In this document: piece after piece, positions 31,341 to 39,283 of the stretch
Layout: every line of letters starts with the position of its first letter
Position numbering within the stretch: position 1 is the first letter of the stretch
Source of the DNA: DASQFQ01 sp963811595
GTDB lineage: Bacteria; Actinomycetota; Thermoleophilia; Solirubrobacterales; Solirubrobacteraceae
Assembly: GCA_963811595.1 (NCBI GenBank)
Contig: CAWERW010000012.1
Location: 62,001 to 126,000, forward strand
Length of the DNA: 64,000 bases
Reading direction: 5' to 3'
Notes under the pieces: model-generated
Told to the model about the DNA's origin: nothing
Seen by the model: the letters and a program-made list of their open reading frames with translations, nothing else
Database searches by the model: none
Translations under genes and position numbers: made by a program

Positions 31341-31711
31341 TTGGCGCGCAGCTTGCGGGTGCGGCCTCGCTCCTCCTGCTTCTCCACGACGTTCTGGATC
31401 AGCTTGAGGATCTCCGCCGGCCCCGTGGCCTTCACGGTGCCGGACTGGAAGGCCTCGCGCCAGTGGCGGACCTTGCCCTCGCGGGCGAGCTCGTTGAAGT
31501 GCGAGCGCGGCACCGACAGGCGGACCTTGGCGTCGGAGGCGATGTCGCGCGTGATCCGCGGGCCCGGGACCTCGACGCGGAACAGCTGGATGTCGCCGCG
31601 GCCGCGCAGCTCGAGCTCGATGACGAGCCGGAGCTTCGTGAGCGCCGGCACCTCGGCCTGGAAGTTCTCGATGGCCTCCTCGATCAGGGCCTTGGTGTCA
31701 GCTGTGCTCAT
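31337..31711 (-). CDS. Conserved hypothetical protein, possibly SCP2-like
   Basis: A 124-residue soluble protein (MSTADTKALIEEAIENFQAE) with a beta-rich middle (LRLVIELELRGRGDIQLFRVEVPG) and a tail VRHWREAFQSGTVKATGPAEILKLIQNVVEK that recalls the end of sterol-carrier (SCP2) domains, followed by a basic terminus. The resemblance is weak. It precedes aguA with an ATGA overlap. An AAGGA ribosome site and TAGAGT box are seen upstream, the latter inside an inverted repeat. Function unknown. Confidence 0.7.
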   Translation of the reverse strand: MSTADTKALIEEAIENFQAEVPALTKLRLVIELELRGRGDIQLFRVEVPGPRITRDIASDAKVRLSVPRSHFNELAREGKVRHWREAFQSGTVKATGPAEILKLIQNVVEKQEERGRTRKLRAK

Positions 31712-31720
31712 TTCCTTATT

Positions 31721-31757
31721 GACTCTAGCCGCGCCCGCGTGCTCCGCGGCTGGAGTC
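31721..31757. promoter_or_regulatory. 13-base inverted repeat over the promoter of the aguA operon
   Basis: GACTCTAGCCGCG (31721-31733) faces CGCGGCTGGAGTC (31745-31757), with one mismatch and an 11-base centre. The left arm contains ACTCTA, the reverse of the TAGAGT -10 box of the minus-strand operon. It is a candidate operator; the alternative is a transcribed hairpin. Confidence 0.45.
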
Positions 31758-31843
31758 AGGCGTATGACCGCGCGGCGGGCGCCGCCGCCGCGCCGCTGCG
31801 TGGCCGCTGGCCCCGACACCCCCGGCCGTGGTACGGATGCGCC

Positions 31844-32770
31844 GTGAGCACGACCGCTGAGCCCGAGCTGCTGCCCGCCGGACTCGAGCCGCTGCTGGGC
31901 CCGCCGGAGGCGGCGCCCGTCCCCCTCGGCGCCGGCGTCACCAACCACAGCCTGCGTGCGCGCTACGGCGGGCGTGAACTCGTCGTGCACGTCGCGGGCC
32001 GGAACGCGGGACTGCTCGGTTTCGACCACGCGTGCGAGCGCGAGGCGACCGCGGCGGCGGCCGCCGCCGGCGTCGGACCCGAGGTCGTCGCCTCGCTCGA
32101 CGAGCCGCCGACGCTCGTCACCGCGTTCCTGCCGGGCCGGGTGATGACGCAGGGCGAGCTCGGCCAGCCGGACATGATCGCGGAGGCCGCGGTCACGCTG
32201 TGGGAGGTCCACGGCATCCGCCCGCTCCGCAACCGCTTCTCGCCCTGGGACGTCGTCGACGCCTACGCGCGGACGGCCGCGGCCCGCGGCGGCGGGGCGC
32301 CGGGTGCGTTCGGCGATCTGCGCGAGGGCGCACGCCGCATCCAGACCGCGATCGACCCGGCGCACCCCGAGCACGCCCCGGTGCCGTGCCACAACCACCT
32401 GCTGCCCGCCAACCTGATCTACGACGGCGAGGCGATCCGGATCGTCGACTGGGAGAACGCGGGCATGGGCAACCGCTACTTCGACCTCGGCGACCTGTCG
32501 GTCAACAACGCGTTGAACGAGGACGGCGACGAGTGGCTGCTCGAGTGCTACTGGGGCGAGCCGTGCACCCGCGGGCGCTTCGCCGCGCTGCGGCTGATGC
32601 GGATCATGTCCGACCTGCGCGAGGCGATGTGGGCCGTCGTGCAGAGGACGGTCTCGGAGCTCGACTTCGACGTCGCCGCCCACGCCGAGCACCGCATCGA
32701 GCGTGTGCGAGCCGGGCTGGCGGACCCGCGCTTCAGCGTCTGGCTGGAGGATGCCCGGCGTCGTCCGTGA
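31844..32770 (+). CDS. Choline/ethanolamine kinase-like phosphotransferase
   Basis: A 308-residue APH/choline-kinase fold protein. The ATP-binding lobe has LGAGVTNHSLRARYGGRELVVHV. The catalytic loop reads PCHNHLLPANLIYDG (about 183-197), followed by IRIVDWENAGMGNRYFDLGDLSVNN, in which the Asp of DWE is the metal-binding residue. The pattern fits choline, ethanolamine or related small-alcohol kinases better than antibiotic kinases. The ethanolamine-type permease gene nearby supports an amino-alcohol substrate. GTG 31844 is chosen; TACGGA stands 6 bases before it. Thiamine kinase activity is an alternative. Confidence 0.8.
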   Translation: MSTTAEPELLPAGLEPLLGPPEAAPVPLGAGVTNHSLRARYGGRELVVHVAGRNAGLLGFDHACEREATAAAAAAGVGPEVVASLDEPPTLVTAFLPGRVMTQGELGQPDMIAEAAVTLWEVHGIRPLRNRFSPWDVVDAYARTAAARGGGAPGAFGDLREGARRIQTAIDPAHPEHAPVPCHNHLLPANLIYDGEAIRIVDWENAGMGNRYFDLGDLSVNNALNEDGDEWLLECYWGEPCTRGRFAALRLMRIMSDLREAMWAVVQRTVSELDFDVAAHAEHRIERVRAGLADPRFSVWLEDARRRP

Positions 32771-32785
32771 CGTCTCCTGACCGGT

Positions 32786-32822
32786 TTGCCGTGTAGGCAC
32801 GCTGTCAGTACCTTTGCGCGCC
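32786..32822 (+). promoter_or_regulatory. Promoter (-35 and leaderless -10) of the GntR gene
   Basis: TTGCCG (32786-32791), 17 bases, then TACCTT (32809-32814), 8 bases before ATG 32823. Spacing is ideal for a housekeeping sigma factor with a leaderless start. Confidence 0.55.
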
Positions 32823-33554
32823 ATGGAGGCGCGGCCGTCGCTCGCCCCGGATCCGGTCTTCACGCCGGTGCGCTCGCAGACGGCGTTCGAGGAGACGCTC
32901 GAGCGCCTCGGTACCGCGATCCGGCTCGGCCTGCTCGAGCCCGGCGCGCGCCTGCCCGCGGAGCGCGAGCTGTGCGCCCAGCTCGGGATCTCGCGCTCGA
33001 CCCTGCGCCAGGCGCTGACCGCGCTCGTCCAGAGCGGCCACCTGCACGCCATCCGCGGCCGCCGCGGCGGCACGTTCGTGTCGGAGCGGCTGCCGCCGAT
33101 CGGGCCGCCGTCGCACGAGGAGCTCGAGGGCTGGCGCGAGGTCTGCGACAGCCGGCTCGCGACCGAGCTCGGCGTCGCCGTGCTCGCCTGCCGGCGCGCC
33201 GACGGGGAGGCGCTCAAGCCGCTCGAGGAGCTGGTCGGCGTCATGCAGGACCGGCTCGAGGACTTCCCCGCCTACCGCCAGGCCGACGTGCGCTTCCACG
33301 TCGGGCTCGCCGAGACGACCGGGAGCCAGGCGCTGGTGGCGGCCATGACCGAGGCGCAGGGCGCCGTGGGCGCGCTGATCGACCACATCGCGCACCCGCC
33401 CGAGGTCCTCGCGTCCTCGAACCAGCAGCACCGCCAGCTGCTCGCCGCCGTCCACGCCCGCGAGGTGGAGCGGGCCGCGCGCGTGGTCACGGAGCACCTC
33501 GAGGGGACGGTCCACGTGCTTGCCGGGCTGCTCCCCGTCGAGGGGTATAACTGA
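32823..33554 (+). CDS. GntR/FadR-family transcriptional regulator
   Basis: A 243-residue FadR-type regulator. The winged-helix domain spans about 15-80 (LGTAIRLGLLEPGARLPAERELCAQLGISRSTLRQALTALVQSGHL). The C-terminal FCD all-helical domain runs about 95-235, with metal-site His/Asp candidates in DVRFHVGLAETTGS and HRQLLAAVHAREVERAARVVTEHL. It stands directly upstream of the permease/gamma-glutamyl ligase operon, which makes it the likely regulator of amine use. The inverted repeat at 33865-33888 is a candidate target. Confidence 0.9.
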   Translation: MEARPSLAPDPVFTPVRSQTAFEETLERLGTAIRLGLLEPGARLPAERELCAQLGISRSTLRQALTALVQSGHLHAIRGRRGGTFVSERLPPIGPPSHEELEGWREVCDSRLATELGVAVLACRRADGEALKPLEELVGVMQDRLEDFPAYRQADVRFHVGLAETTGSQALVAAMTEAQGAVGALIDHIAHPPEVLASSNQQHRQLLAAVHAREVERAARVVTEHLEGTVHVLAGLLPVEGYN

Positions 33555-33559
33555 AATCG
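33546..33559 (+). promoter_or_regulatory. -10 element upstream of a small membrane protein gene
   Basis: TATAAC (33546-33551) overlaps the end of the GntR gene and lies 8 bases before ATG 33560, giving a possible leaderless start. Confidence 0.4.
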
Positions 33560-33853
33560 ATGTCCTCGCCCCGCAGGATGAGGCTCTGGGGCCTCGCGAT
33601 CAGCAGCGGCCACGTGGGTCTCGGCCTGCTGGCGCATTTCGTCATGCACGTGCCGGGCGCCCTGCTCTTCTTCGGCCTGTGCGCCGCGCTGACGCTCGCC
33701 GTCGCGTTCGTGACCGCCCCGCTGCTGCGGCCCCGCCGGCCGCCGGACGACCCCGGCGGCCTCCGCCGCGACGAGCCCGAGCCGCCGCCGTGGTGGCCGG
33801 AGTTCGAGCGCGATTTCCGCGCGTACGCATCGCGACCCCGCACGCGGGCCTGA
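33560..33853 (+). CDS. Small two-helix membrane protein, unknown function
   Basis: A 97-residue protein with two hydrophobic segments (LWGLAISSGHVGLGLLAHFVM, VPGALLFFGLCAALTLAVAFV) and a Pro/Arg-rich cytoplasmic tail (RPRRPPDDPGGLRRDEPEPP). It is separated from the GntR gene by only 5 bases. No family recognised; it could be an accessory of the amine permease. Confidence 0.6.
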   Translation: MSSPRRMRLWGLAISSGHVGLGLLAHFVMHVPGALLFFGLCAALTLAVAFVTAPLLRPRRPPDDPGGLRRDEPEPPPWWPEFERDFRAYASRPRTRA

Positions 33854-33864
33854 AACCCGGTCCC

Positions 33865-33918
33865 GCCAATCGCCCCAGGGCGATTGGCCCTTGACTTCCC
33901 GCCGCTCCGCCTCATAGC
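33865..33918 (+). promoter_or_regulatory. Inverted repeat abutting the promoter of the amine operon
   Basis: GCCAATCGCCC-CA-GGGCGATTGGC (33865-33888) is a perfect 11-base inverted repeat. Two bases later comes TTGACT (33891-33896), 16 bases, then CATAGC (33913-33918). The repeat sits where an operator would be; it could also end transcription of the upstream gene, but no T-run follows. Confidence 0.6.
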
Positions 33919-33962
33919 GTTCAAAGGCAGGGGAGTCAGACCTTTCAAGGAGAGGAGCTGGG

Positions 33963-35420
33963 ATGGCGGAGCCGGGTACCGCGCAGCGCCGCAGCGTCGA
34001 CTACGAGGACGTCGGTAGCGACTACCACGAGAAGCGCCAGCTTCAGAAGGGCGCCGCGGGCTGGGTGCTGCTGGCCGGGCTGGGCGTGGCGTACGTCATC
34101 TCCGGCGACTTCGCCGGCTGGAACTTCGGCCTCGCCGAGGGCGGCTGGGGCGGTCTGCTGATCGCCACGGTGCTGATGGGCACGATGTACACCTGCATGG
34201 TCTTCGCGCTCGCGGAGCTGTCGTCGACGATCTCGACGGCGGGCGGCGGCTACGGCTTCGGCCGGCGCGCGCTCGGCCCGCTGGGCGGCTTCCTGACCGG
34301 CACCGCGATCCTGATCGAGTACGTGATGGCGCCGGCGGCGATCGTCGTGTTCATCGGCGGCTACGTCGAGTCGCTCGACATCTTCGGCATCACCTCCGGC
34401 TGGCCCGTGTACCTCGCGTTCTACGCGGCCTTCGTCGGCATCCACCTGGTCGGCGTCGGCGAGGCGCTCAAGGTCACGTTCGTGATCACGGCGATCGCGG
34501 TCGTCGCGCTGCTCGTGTTCGTGGTCGTGATGATCCCCGAGTTCTCGACCGACAACCTGACGAACATCGAGCCCGACGCGAGCAAGTCCGGCTCCTCGGA
34601 CTTCCTGCCGTTCGGCTGGGAGGGCATCTGGGCGGCGTTCCCGTTCGCGATCTGGTTCTTCCTGGCCGTCGAAGGCGTCCCGCTCGCCGCCGAGGAGACG
34701 CGCGACCCGAAGAAGGACATGCCGCGCGGCCTGATCGCGGCCATGATGATCCTGCTCGTCTTCGCCGCGCTGATGCTGCTCCTGACGCCCGGCGCCGGCG
34801 GCGCGGACGCGATCAAGGACTCCGACAACCCGCTCCCGCTGGCGATCGACGAGGCCAAGGGCGAGGGCACCTTCGTCGGCGACTTCGTCAACACCGTCGG
34901 CCTGTTCGGCCTGATCGCGAGCTTCTTCTCGATCATCTTCGCCTACTCGCGCCAGCTGTTCGCGCTCTCGCGCGCGGGCTACCTGCCGCGCGGCCTGTCG
35001 GTGACCTCGAGCCGCAAGGTGCCGACGATCGCCCTGATCGTGCCCGCGACGATCGGCTTCCTGCTCGCCGCGATCACCGAGGACGGGGCGACGATGCTCA
35101 ACATCGCCGTCTTCGGCGCGACGGTCTCCTACGTCCTGATGATGCTCGCGCACATCGTGCTGCGCTCGCGCGAGCCCGACCTCGAGCGCGGCTACCGGAC
35201 CCCCGGCGGCACCGCCACCTCGGGCGTCGCGCTCGTGCTGGCCATGCTCGCCGTGGTGGCGACGTTCCTCGTGGACGAGAAGGCCGCGCTCATCACGCTC
35301 GGCGTCTACGCGGCGGCGGCGGCGTACTTCTTCTTCTACTCGCGGCACCACCTGGTGTCGTCGGCGCCGGAGGAGGAGTTCGCGGCGATCACGTCCGCGG
35401 AGTCGGAGCTCAAGGGGTGA
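33963..35420 (+). CDS. eat: APC-family amine permease, ethanolamine permease type
   Basis: A 485-residue transporter with about twelve TM helices. The motifs VAYVISGDFAGWNFGLAEGGWG, MVFALAELSSTISTAGGGYGF and GTAILIEYVMAPAAIVVFIGGY are the signature of the ethanolamine permease (EutP/Eat) branch of the APC superfamily. It imports ethanolamine or a related amine with a proton. A strong ribosome site (AAGGAGAGGAG) precedes ATG 33963. It is first in a four-gene chain in which each gene overlaps the next by 4 nt. Confidence 0.85.
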   Translation: MAEPGTAQRRSVDYEDVGSDYHEKRQLQKGAAGWVLLAGLGVAYVISGDFAGWNFGLAEGGWGGLLIATVLMGTMYTCMVFALAELSSTISTAGGGYGFGRRALGPLGGFLTGTAILIEYVMAPAAIVVFIGGYVESLDIFGITSGWPVYLAFYAAFVGIHLVGVGEALKVTFVITAIAVVALLVFVVVMIPEFSTDNLTNIEPDASKSGSSDFLPFGWEGIWAAFPFAIWFFLAVEGVPLAAEETRDPKKDMPRGLIAAMMILLVFAALMLLLTPGAGGADAIKDSDNPLPLAIDEAKGEGTFVGDFVNTVGLFGLIASFFSIIFAYSRQLFALSRAGYLPRGLSVTSSRKVPTIALIVPATIGFLLAAITEDGATMLNIAVFGATVSYVLMMLAHIVLRSREPDLERGYRTPGGTATSGVALVLAMLAVVATFLVDEKAALITLGVYAAAAAYFFFYSRHHLVSSAPEEEFAAITSAESELKG

Positions 35421-36745
35421 ACGTCGACCAGCTGAAGCGAGCCGTCGGCGACGGCTCCATCGACACGGTCCTGCTCGTCTTCACGGACATGCAGGGCCGT
35501 CTCATGGGCAAGCGCCTCGTCGGCAAGCATTTCGTGGAGGAGGTGCTCGCGCACGACGCGGAGGCCTGCAACTACCTGCTGGCCGTCGACGTCGACATGA
35601 ACACGGTCGAGGGCTACACGATGGCTTCGTGGTCCACGGGCTACGGCGACTTCGTGATGAAGCCGCATCTGGAGACGCTGCGGCCGGTCCCCTGGCACGA
35701 GAAGACCGCGATGTGCATGGCCGACCTGCTGTGGCACGACGAGTCGCCGGTCGTCGCGTCGCCGCGGCAGATCCTGCGGGCGCAGCTCGACCGCCTCGCC
35801 GAGCGCGGCTGGTCAGCGCTCGCGGCCACGGAGCTCGAGTTCATCGTCTTCCGCGACAGCTACGAGGAGGCGTTCGACAAGGGCTACAAGGACCTCGTAC
35901 CCGGCAACCAATACAACGTCGACTACTCGATCCTCGGCACCTCGCGGCTCGAGCCGCTGCTCGGTCGCATCCGGCGCGAGATGGCGGCCGCCGGCCTCGA
36001 GGTGGAGAACTCCAAGGGCGAGTGCAACTTCGGCCAGCACGAGATCAACTTCACCTACGAGGATGCGCTCGGCGCCGCCGACACGCACGTCATCTACAAG
36101 AACGGCGCCAAGGAGATCGCCGCGCAGGAGGGGATGGCCATCACGTTCATGGCCAAGTTCAACGAGCGCGAGGGCAACTCGTGCCACGTCCACCTCTCGC
36201 TGCGCGGCAAGGACGACGAGCCGATCTTCGCCGACCAGCCAGAGCTGTTCGACCGCTTCCTGGCCGGGCAGCTCGCGTGCATGCGCGACCTGACGCTGTT
36301 CCTGGCCCCCAACATCAACTCATACAAGCGCTTCGCGGAGGGGTCCTTCGCCCCCACCGCGGTCGCCTGGGGCCGCGACAACCGCACGTGCTCGCTGCGG
36401 GTCATCGGGCACGGGCCATCGCTGCGCGTGGAGAACCGCCTCGCCGGCGGTGACGTGAACCCGTACCTCGTGATCGCGGCGATGATCGCGTCCGGTCTGC
36501 ACGGGATCGACAACGAGCTCGAGCTCGAGCCGGTGCTCGAGGGCAACGCGTACACCTCCGACAAGCCGCACGTGCCGAGCACCCTCCACGAGGCGCGCGA
36601 GCTGTTCGGCGCCAGCGACGCCGCGCGCGAGGCGTTCGGCGAGGAGGTCGTCGCGCACTACCTCAACTACGCCGACGTCGAGCTGCGCGCGTTCGAGGCG
36701 GCCGTGACCGACTGGGAGCGCGTCCGCGGCTTCGAGCGGCTGTGA
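35417..36745 (+). CDS. Glutamine-synthetase-like gamma-glutamyl-amine ligase
   Basis: A 442-residue type I glutamine-synthetase-fold ligase. Metal and ATP motifs are intact (ATELEFIVF, NFGQHEINF, GNSCHVHLSL, APNINSYKRF, AWGRDNRTCSLR). The substitutions around the ammonium pocket and the partners place it with PuuA/GlnA4/IpuC-type enzymes. These join glutamate to putrescine, ethanolamine or isopropylamine using ATP. GTG 35417 overlaps the permease stop (GTGA). It is unlikely to be the housekeeping enzyme because the Tyr adenylylation loop is absent and the neighbours are catabolic. Confidence 0.85.
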   Translation: MNVDQLKRAVGDGSIDTVLLVFTDMQGRLMGKRLVGKHFVEEVLAHDAEACNYLLAVDVDMNTVEGYTMASWSTGYGDFVMKPHLETLRPVPWHEKTAMCMADLLWHDESPVVASPRQILRAQLDRLAERGWSALAATELEFIVFRDSYEEAFDKGYKDLVPGNQYNVDYSILGTSRLEPLLGRIRREMAAAGLEVENSKGECNFGQHEINFTYEDALGAADTHVIYKNGAKEIAAQEGMAITFMAKFNEREGNSCHVHLSLRGKDDEPIFADQPELFDRFLAGQLACMRDLTLFLAPNINSYKRFAEGSFAPTAVAWGRDNRTCSLRVIGHGPSLRVENRLAGGDVNPYLVIAAMIASGLHGIDNELELEPVLEGNAYTSDKPHVPSTLHEARELFGASDAAREAFGEEVVAHYLNYADVELRAFEAAVTDWERVRGFERL

Positions 36746-38100
36746 CGCTCACCGTTCTCGAGCCGGCCACCGAGGAGGTCCTCGCCGAGATCCCGCGCGC
36801 GGGCGTGGAGGAGGCGGACGCTGCGGTCGCGCGCGCCAAGGCGGCCTACCCGGCGTGGCGCGCGCTGGCGCCCGCGGACCGCTCGGCGCTCCTGCACCGG
36901 CTGGCCGATGCGCTGGAGGGTGAGAAGGAGGAGCTCGCGCAGCTGGAGGCGCGCAACGCCGGCAAGCCGATCGGCGACGCGCGCGGCGAGATGGGAATGG
37001 TCGTCGAGACCTTCCGCTACTACGCGGGCGGGCCCGAGCGGCTGCTCGGGGACACGATCCCCGTGGCCGGCGGCGTCGGGCTGACGTTCCGCGAGCCACT
37101 CGGCGTCGTCGCGCTCATCACGCCGTGGAACTTCCCGCTCACGATCGCGTCGTGGAAGCTCGCGCCGGCGCTCGCGGCCGGCAACACCGTCGTGCTCAAG
37201 CCCGCCGAGCTGACGCCGCTGACCGCGATCGAGTTCGAGCGCATCGCGGTGGCCGCGGGCGTGCCGGAGGGCGTCGTCAACGTCGTCGCCGGGCCCGGCC
37301 GGACGTGCGGGCAGCGGCTCGTCGAGCACCCCGACGTCGCCAAGGTCGCGTTCACCGGCTCGACCGAGGTCGGGCGCTCGATCGCCGCCGGCGCGGCGCA
37401 GACGATCAAGCGCGTGACGCTCGAGCTCGGCGGCAAGTCGGCCAACGTGGTGTTCGCCGACGCCGACATCCAGGCTGCGGCGGCCGCGGCCCCGGGCGCC
37501 GTGTTCGGAAACGCCGGCCAGGACTGCTGCGCGCGCTCGCGGATCCTCGTGGAGCGCTCGGCGCTCGACGCGTTCATGGAGGCGTTCGAGGAGGGGGTCG
37601 AGGCGATCAAGGTCGGCGACCCGCTCGACGAGGCGACCGAGATGGGCCCGCTCATCTCGGCCGGCCAGCGCGAGACCGTGTCGTCGTTCGTCCCCGACGG
37701 CGCGCCGGTGGCGATCCGCGGCTCCGCCCCCGACGGGCCGGGGTACTGGTTCCCGCCGACCGTGCTGTGCCCGGTCGAGCACGACGACCGCGCGGTGCGC
37801 GAGGAGATCTTCGGGCCGGTCGCCGTCGTGATCCCGTTCCGCGACGAGGCCGAGGCGGTCGCGCTCGCCAACGACACGATCTACGGGCTCTCGGGCTCGG
37901 TGTGGACGCGCGACGGAGCGAAGGCGCTGCGGGTCGCGCGTGCGCTCGAGACCGGCGTCATCTCGATCAACTCGAACACCTCGGTGCGGGTCGCCACGCC
38001 GTTCGGCGGCTTCAAGCAGTCGGGCGTGGGCCGCGAGCTCGGCCCGCACGCGCTCGAGCACTACTCCGAGGTCAAGACCGTCTACTACGCGACGACATGA
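36742..38100 (+). CDS. NAD(P)-dependent aldehyde dehydrogenase
   Basis: A 452-residue aldehyde dehydrogenase. Key motifs are ITPWNFPL, AGNTVVLKPAELTP, FTGSTEVGR, LELGGKSANVVFADAD (catalytic Glu) and GNAGQDCCARSR (catalytic Cys), then EEIFGPVAVVIPF and FGGFKQSGVGRELG. It resembles gamma-aminobutyraldehyde/betaine aldehyde dehydrogenases. In this operon it should oxidise the gamma-glutamyl-aminoaldehyde formed from the ligated amine. GTG 36742 overlaps the ligase stop. The protein is slightly short at the N terminus but complete in its domains. Confidence 0.88.
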   Translation: MTLTVLEPATEEVLAEIPRAGVEEADAAVARAKAAYPAWRALAPADRSALLHRLADALEGEKEELAQLEARNAGKPIGDARGEMGMVVETFRYYAGGPERLLGDTIPVAGGVGLTFREPLGVVALITPWNFPLTIASWKLAPALAAGNTVVLKPAELTPLTAIEFERIAVAAGVPEGVVNVVAGPGRTCGQRLVEHPDVAKVAFTGSTEVGRSIAAGAAQTIKRVTLELGGKSANVVFADADIQAAAAAAPGAVFGNAGQDCCARSRILVERSALDAFMEAFEEGVEAIKVGDPLDEATEMGPLISAGQRETVSSFVPDGAPVAIRGSAPDGPGYWFPPTVLCPVEHDDRAVREEIFGPVAVVIPFRDEAEAVALANDTIYGLSGSVWTRDGAKALRVARALETGVISINSNTSVRVATPFGGFKQSGVGRELGPHALEHYSEVKTVYYATT

Positions 38101-38843
38101 GCGACCGGCTCGCGCGCAAGGTCTGCGTCGTCACCGGCGCGGCGGGCGGGATCGGCACCGCGACCGTCGCCCGCTTCCAGGAGGAGGGCGCGACCGTCGT
38201 CGGCGTCGACCTGACCGACAACGCGCCGGGCGACGCCGCGTACGTGTGCGACGTGACCGATGAGGACGCCGTTCGCGAGCTCTACGCGCGCGTGCGCGCC
38301 GAGTACGGGACGATCGACGTGCTGTTCAACAACGCCGGCATCTCGCCGCTCGACGACGCGTCGGTGCTCGACACGTCGCTCGAGGCGTGGCAGCGGGTCC
38401 AGGACGTCAACCTCAAGTCGGTCTTCCTGTGCTGCAAGCACGGGATCCCGCACCTGCTCGAGACCGGCGGCGGCTCGGTGATCAACACGGCGTCGTTCGT
38501 GGCCGTGATGGGCGCGGCGACCTCGCAGATCTCCTACACCGCCTCCAAGGGCGGCGTGCTCGCGCTCACGCGCGAGCTGGCGGTCGAGTTCGCGCGCCGC
38601 AACGTGCGCGTCAACGCGCTCTGCCCCGGGCCGGTCGACACGCCGCTGCTCAAGGAGCTCTACGCCAACGACCCCGAGCAGGCCGCGCGGCGCATGGTCC
38701 ACGTGCCGATGGGCCGCTTCGCGGAGGCGGTCGAGCTCGCCAACGCCGTGCTGTTCCTGGCCTCCGACGAGGCGTCGTACATCACCGCCACGACCTTCCT
38801 CGTCGACGGCGGCCTCGCCGGCGCCTACGTCACCCCCCTGTAG
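38097..38843 (+). CDS. Short-chain dehydrogenase/reductase of the amine operon
   Basis: A 248-residue classical SDR: TGAAGGIGTA (cofactor loop), VDLTD with an Asp after strand 2 (NAD preference), NNAGIS, TASFVAV (Ser) and YTASKGG (Tyr/Lys), ending FLVDGG. Its ATG overlaps the aldehyde dehydrogenase stop (ATGA). Together they could turn a gamma-glutamyl amino alcohol into an aldehyde and then an acid. A substrate carrying a hydroxyl group such as ethanolamine explains why an alcohol dehydrogenase is in the operon, whereas putrescine would need an oxidase. Confidence 0.88.
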   Translation: MSDRLARKVCVVTGAAGGIGTATVARFQEEGATVVGVDLTDNAPGDAAYVCDVTDEDAVRELYARVRAEYGTIDVLFNNAGISPLDDASVLDTSLEAWQRVQDVNLKSVFLCCKHGIPHLLETGGGSVINTASFVAVMGAATSQISYTASKGGVLALTRELAVEFARRNVRVNALCPGPVDTPLLKELYANDPEQAARRMVHVPMGRFAEAVELANAVLFLASDEASYITATTFLVDGGLAGAYVTPL

Positions 38844-38911
38844 CTACCCGCACCGCGCGTCTGCAGGGTGGCACCCTCGTGGCCTGGTGACGCGGCGCCG
38901 AGACTTCGTGC

Positions 38912-39283
38912 ATGGCCAGCCGCGACCACCGCATCTTCGCCGCTGCGATGGCCCTCGAGACGATCCATCTGCTCGACGACGGGATCCGCGACGGCGGCGT
39001 CGAGGTGGCGTCCGTGGCGATCGCGCTGGGGATCGGCATCGCCGCCATCGCCCTCTACGGCCGCCTCGCCCGCGGCGCCCGGGCGCTCCTCGCCGGCCTG
39101 TTCGGCCTCGCGGGCTTCGTGGGCGCGCTCGACATGCACGTCCTCCACGCGCTCGAGCACGGCCCCAGCGGCAGCGACTACTCCGGCTTCGCCCACTTCG
39201 CGGCCGGCCTGACGCTGCTCGCGCTGGCCGCCACGCTCGCGCTGCGGCCTACTCCGGCAGGTCCGCCGCCAGCGCCCCGATGA
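38912..39283 (+). CDS. Small membrane protein, unknown function
   Basis: A 123-residue protein with three or four hydrophobic helices (VEVASVAIALGIGIAAIALYG, LLAGLFGLAGFVGALDMHVL, FAAGLTLLALAATLAL). It contains several His (ETIHLLDDG, MHVLHALEHG) that could bind metal. Its 3' end overlaps the convergent antiporter gene by 35 bases. No family recognised. Confidence 0.55.
   Translation: MASRDHRIFAAAMALETIHLLDDGIRDGGVEVASVAIALGIGIAAIALYGRLARGARALLAGLFGLAGFVGALDMHVLHALEHGPSGSDYSGFAHFAAGLTLLALAATLALRPTPAGPPPAPR

Noticed and set aside
35417..36745. Housekeeping glutamine synthetase (glnA)
   Set aside because: Operon partners are catabolic and the sequence fits the gamma-glutamyl-amine ligase branch.
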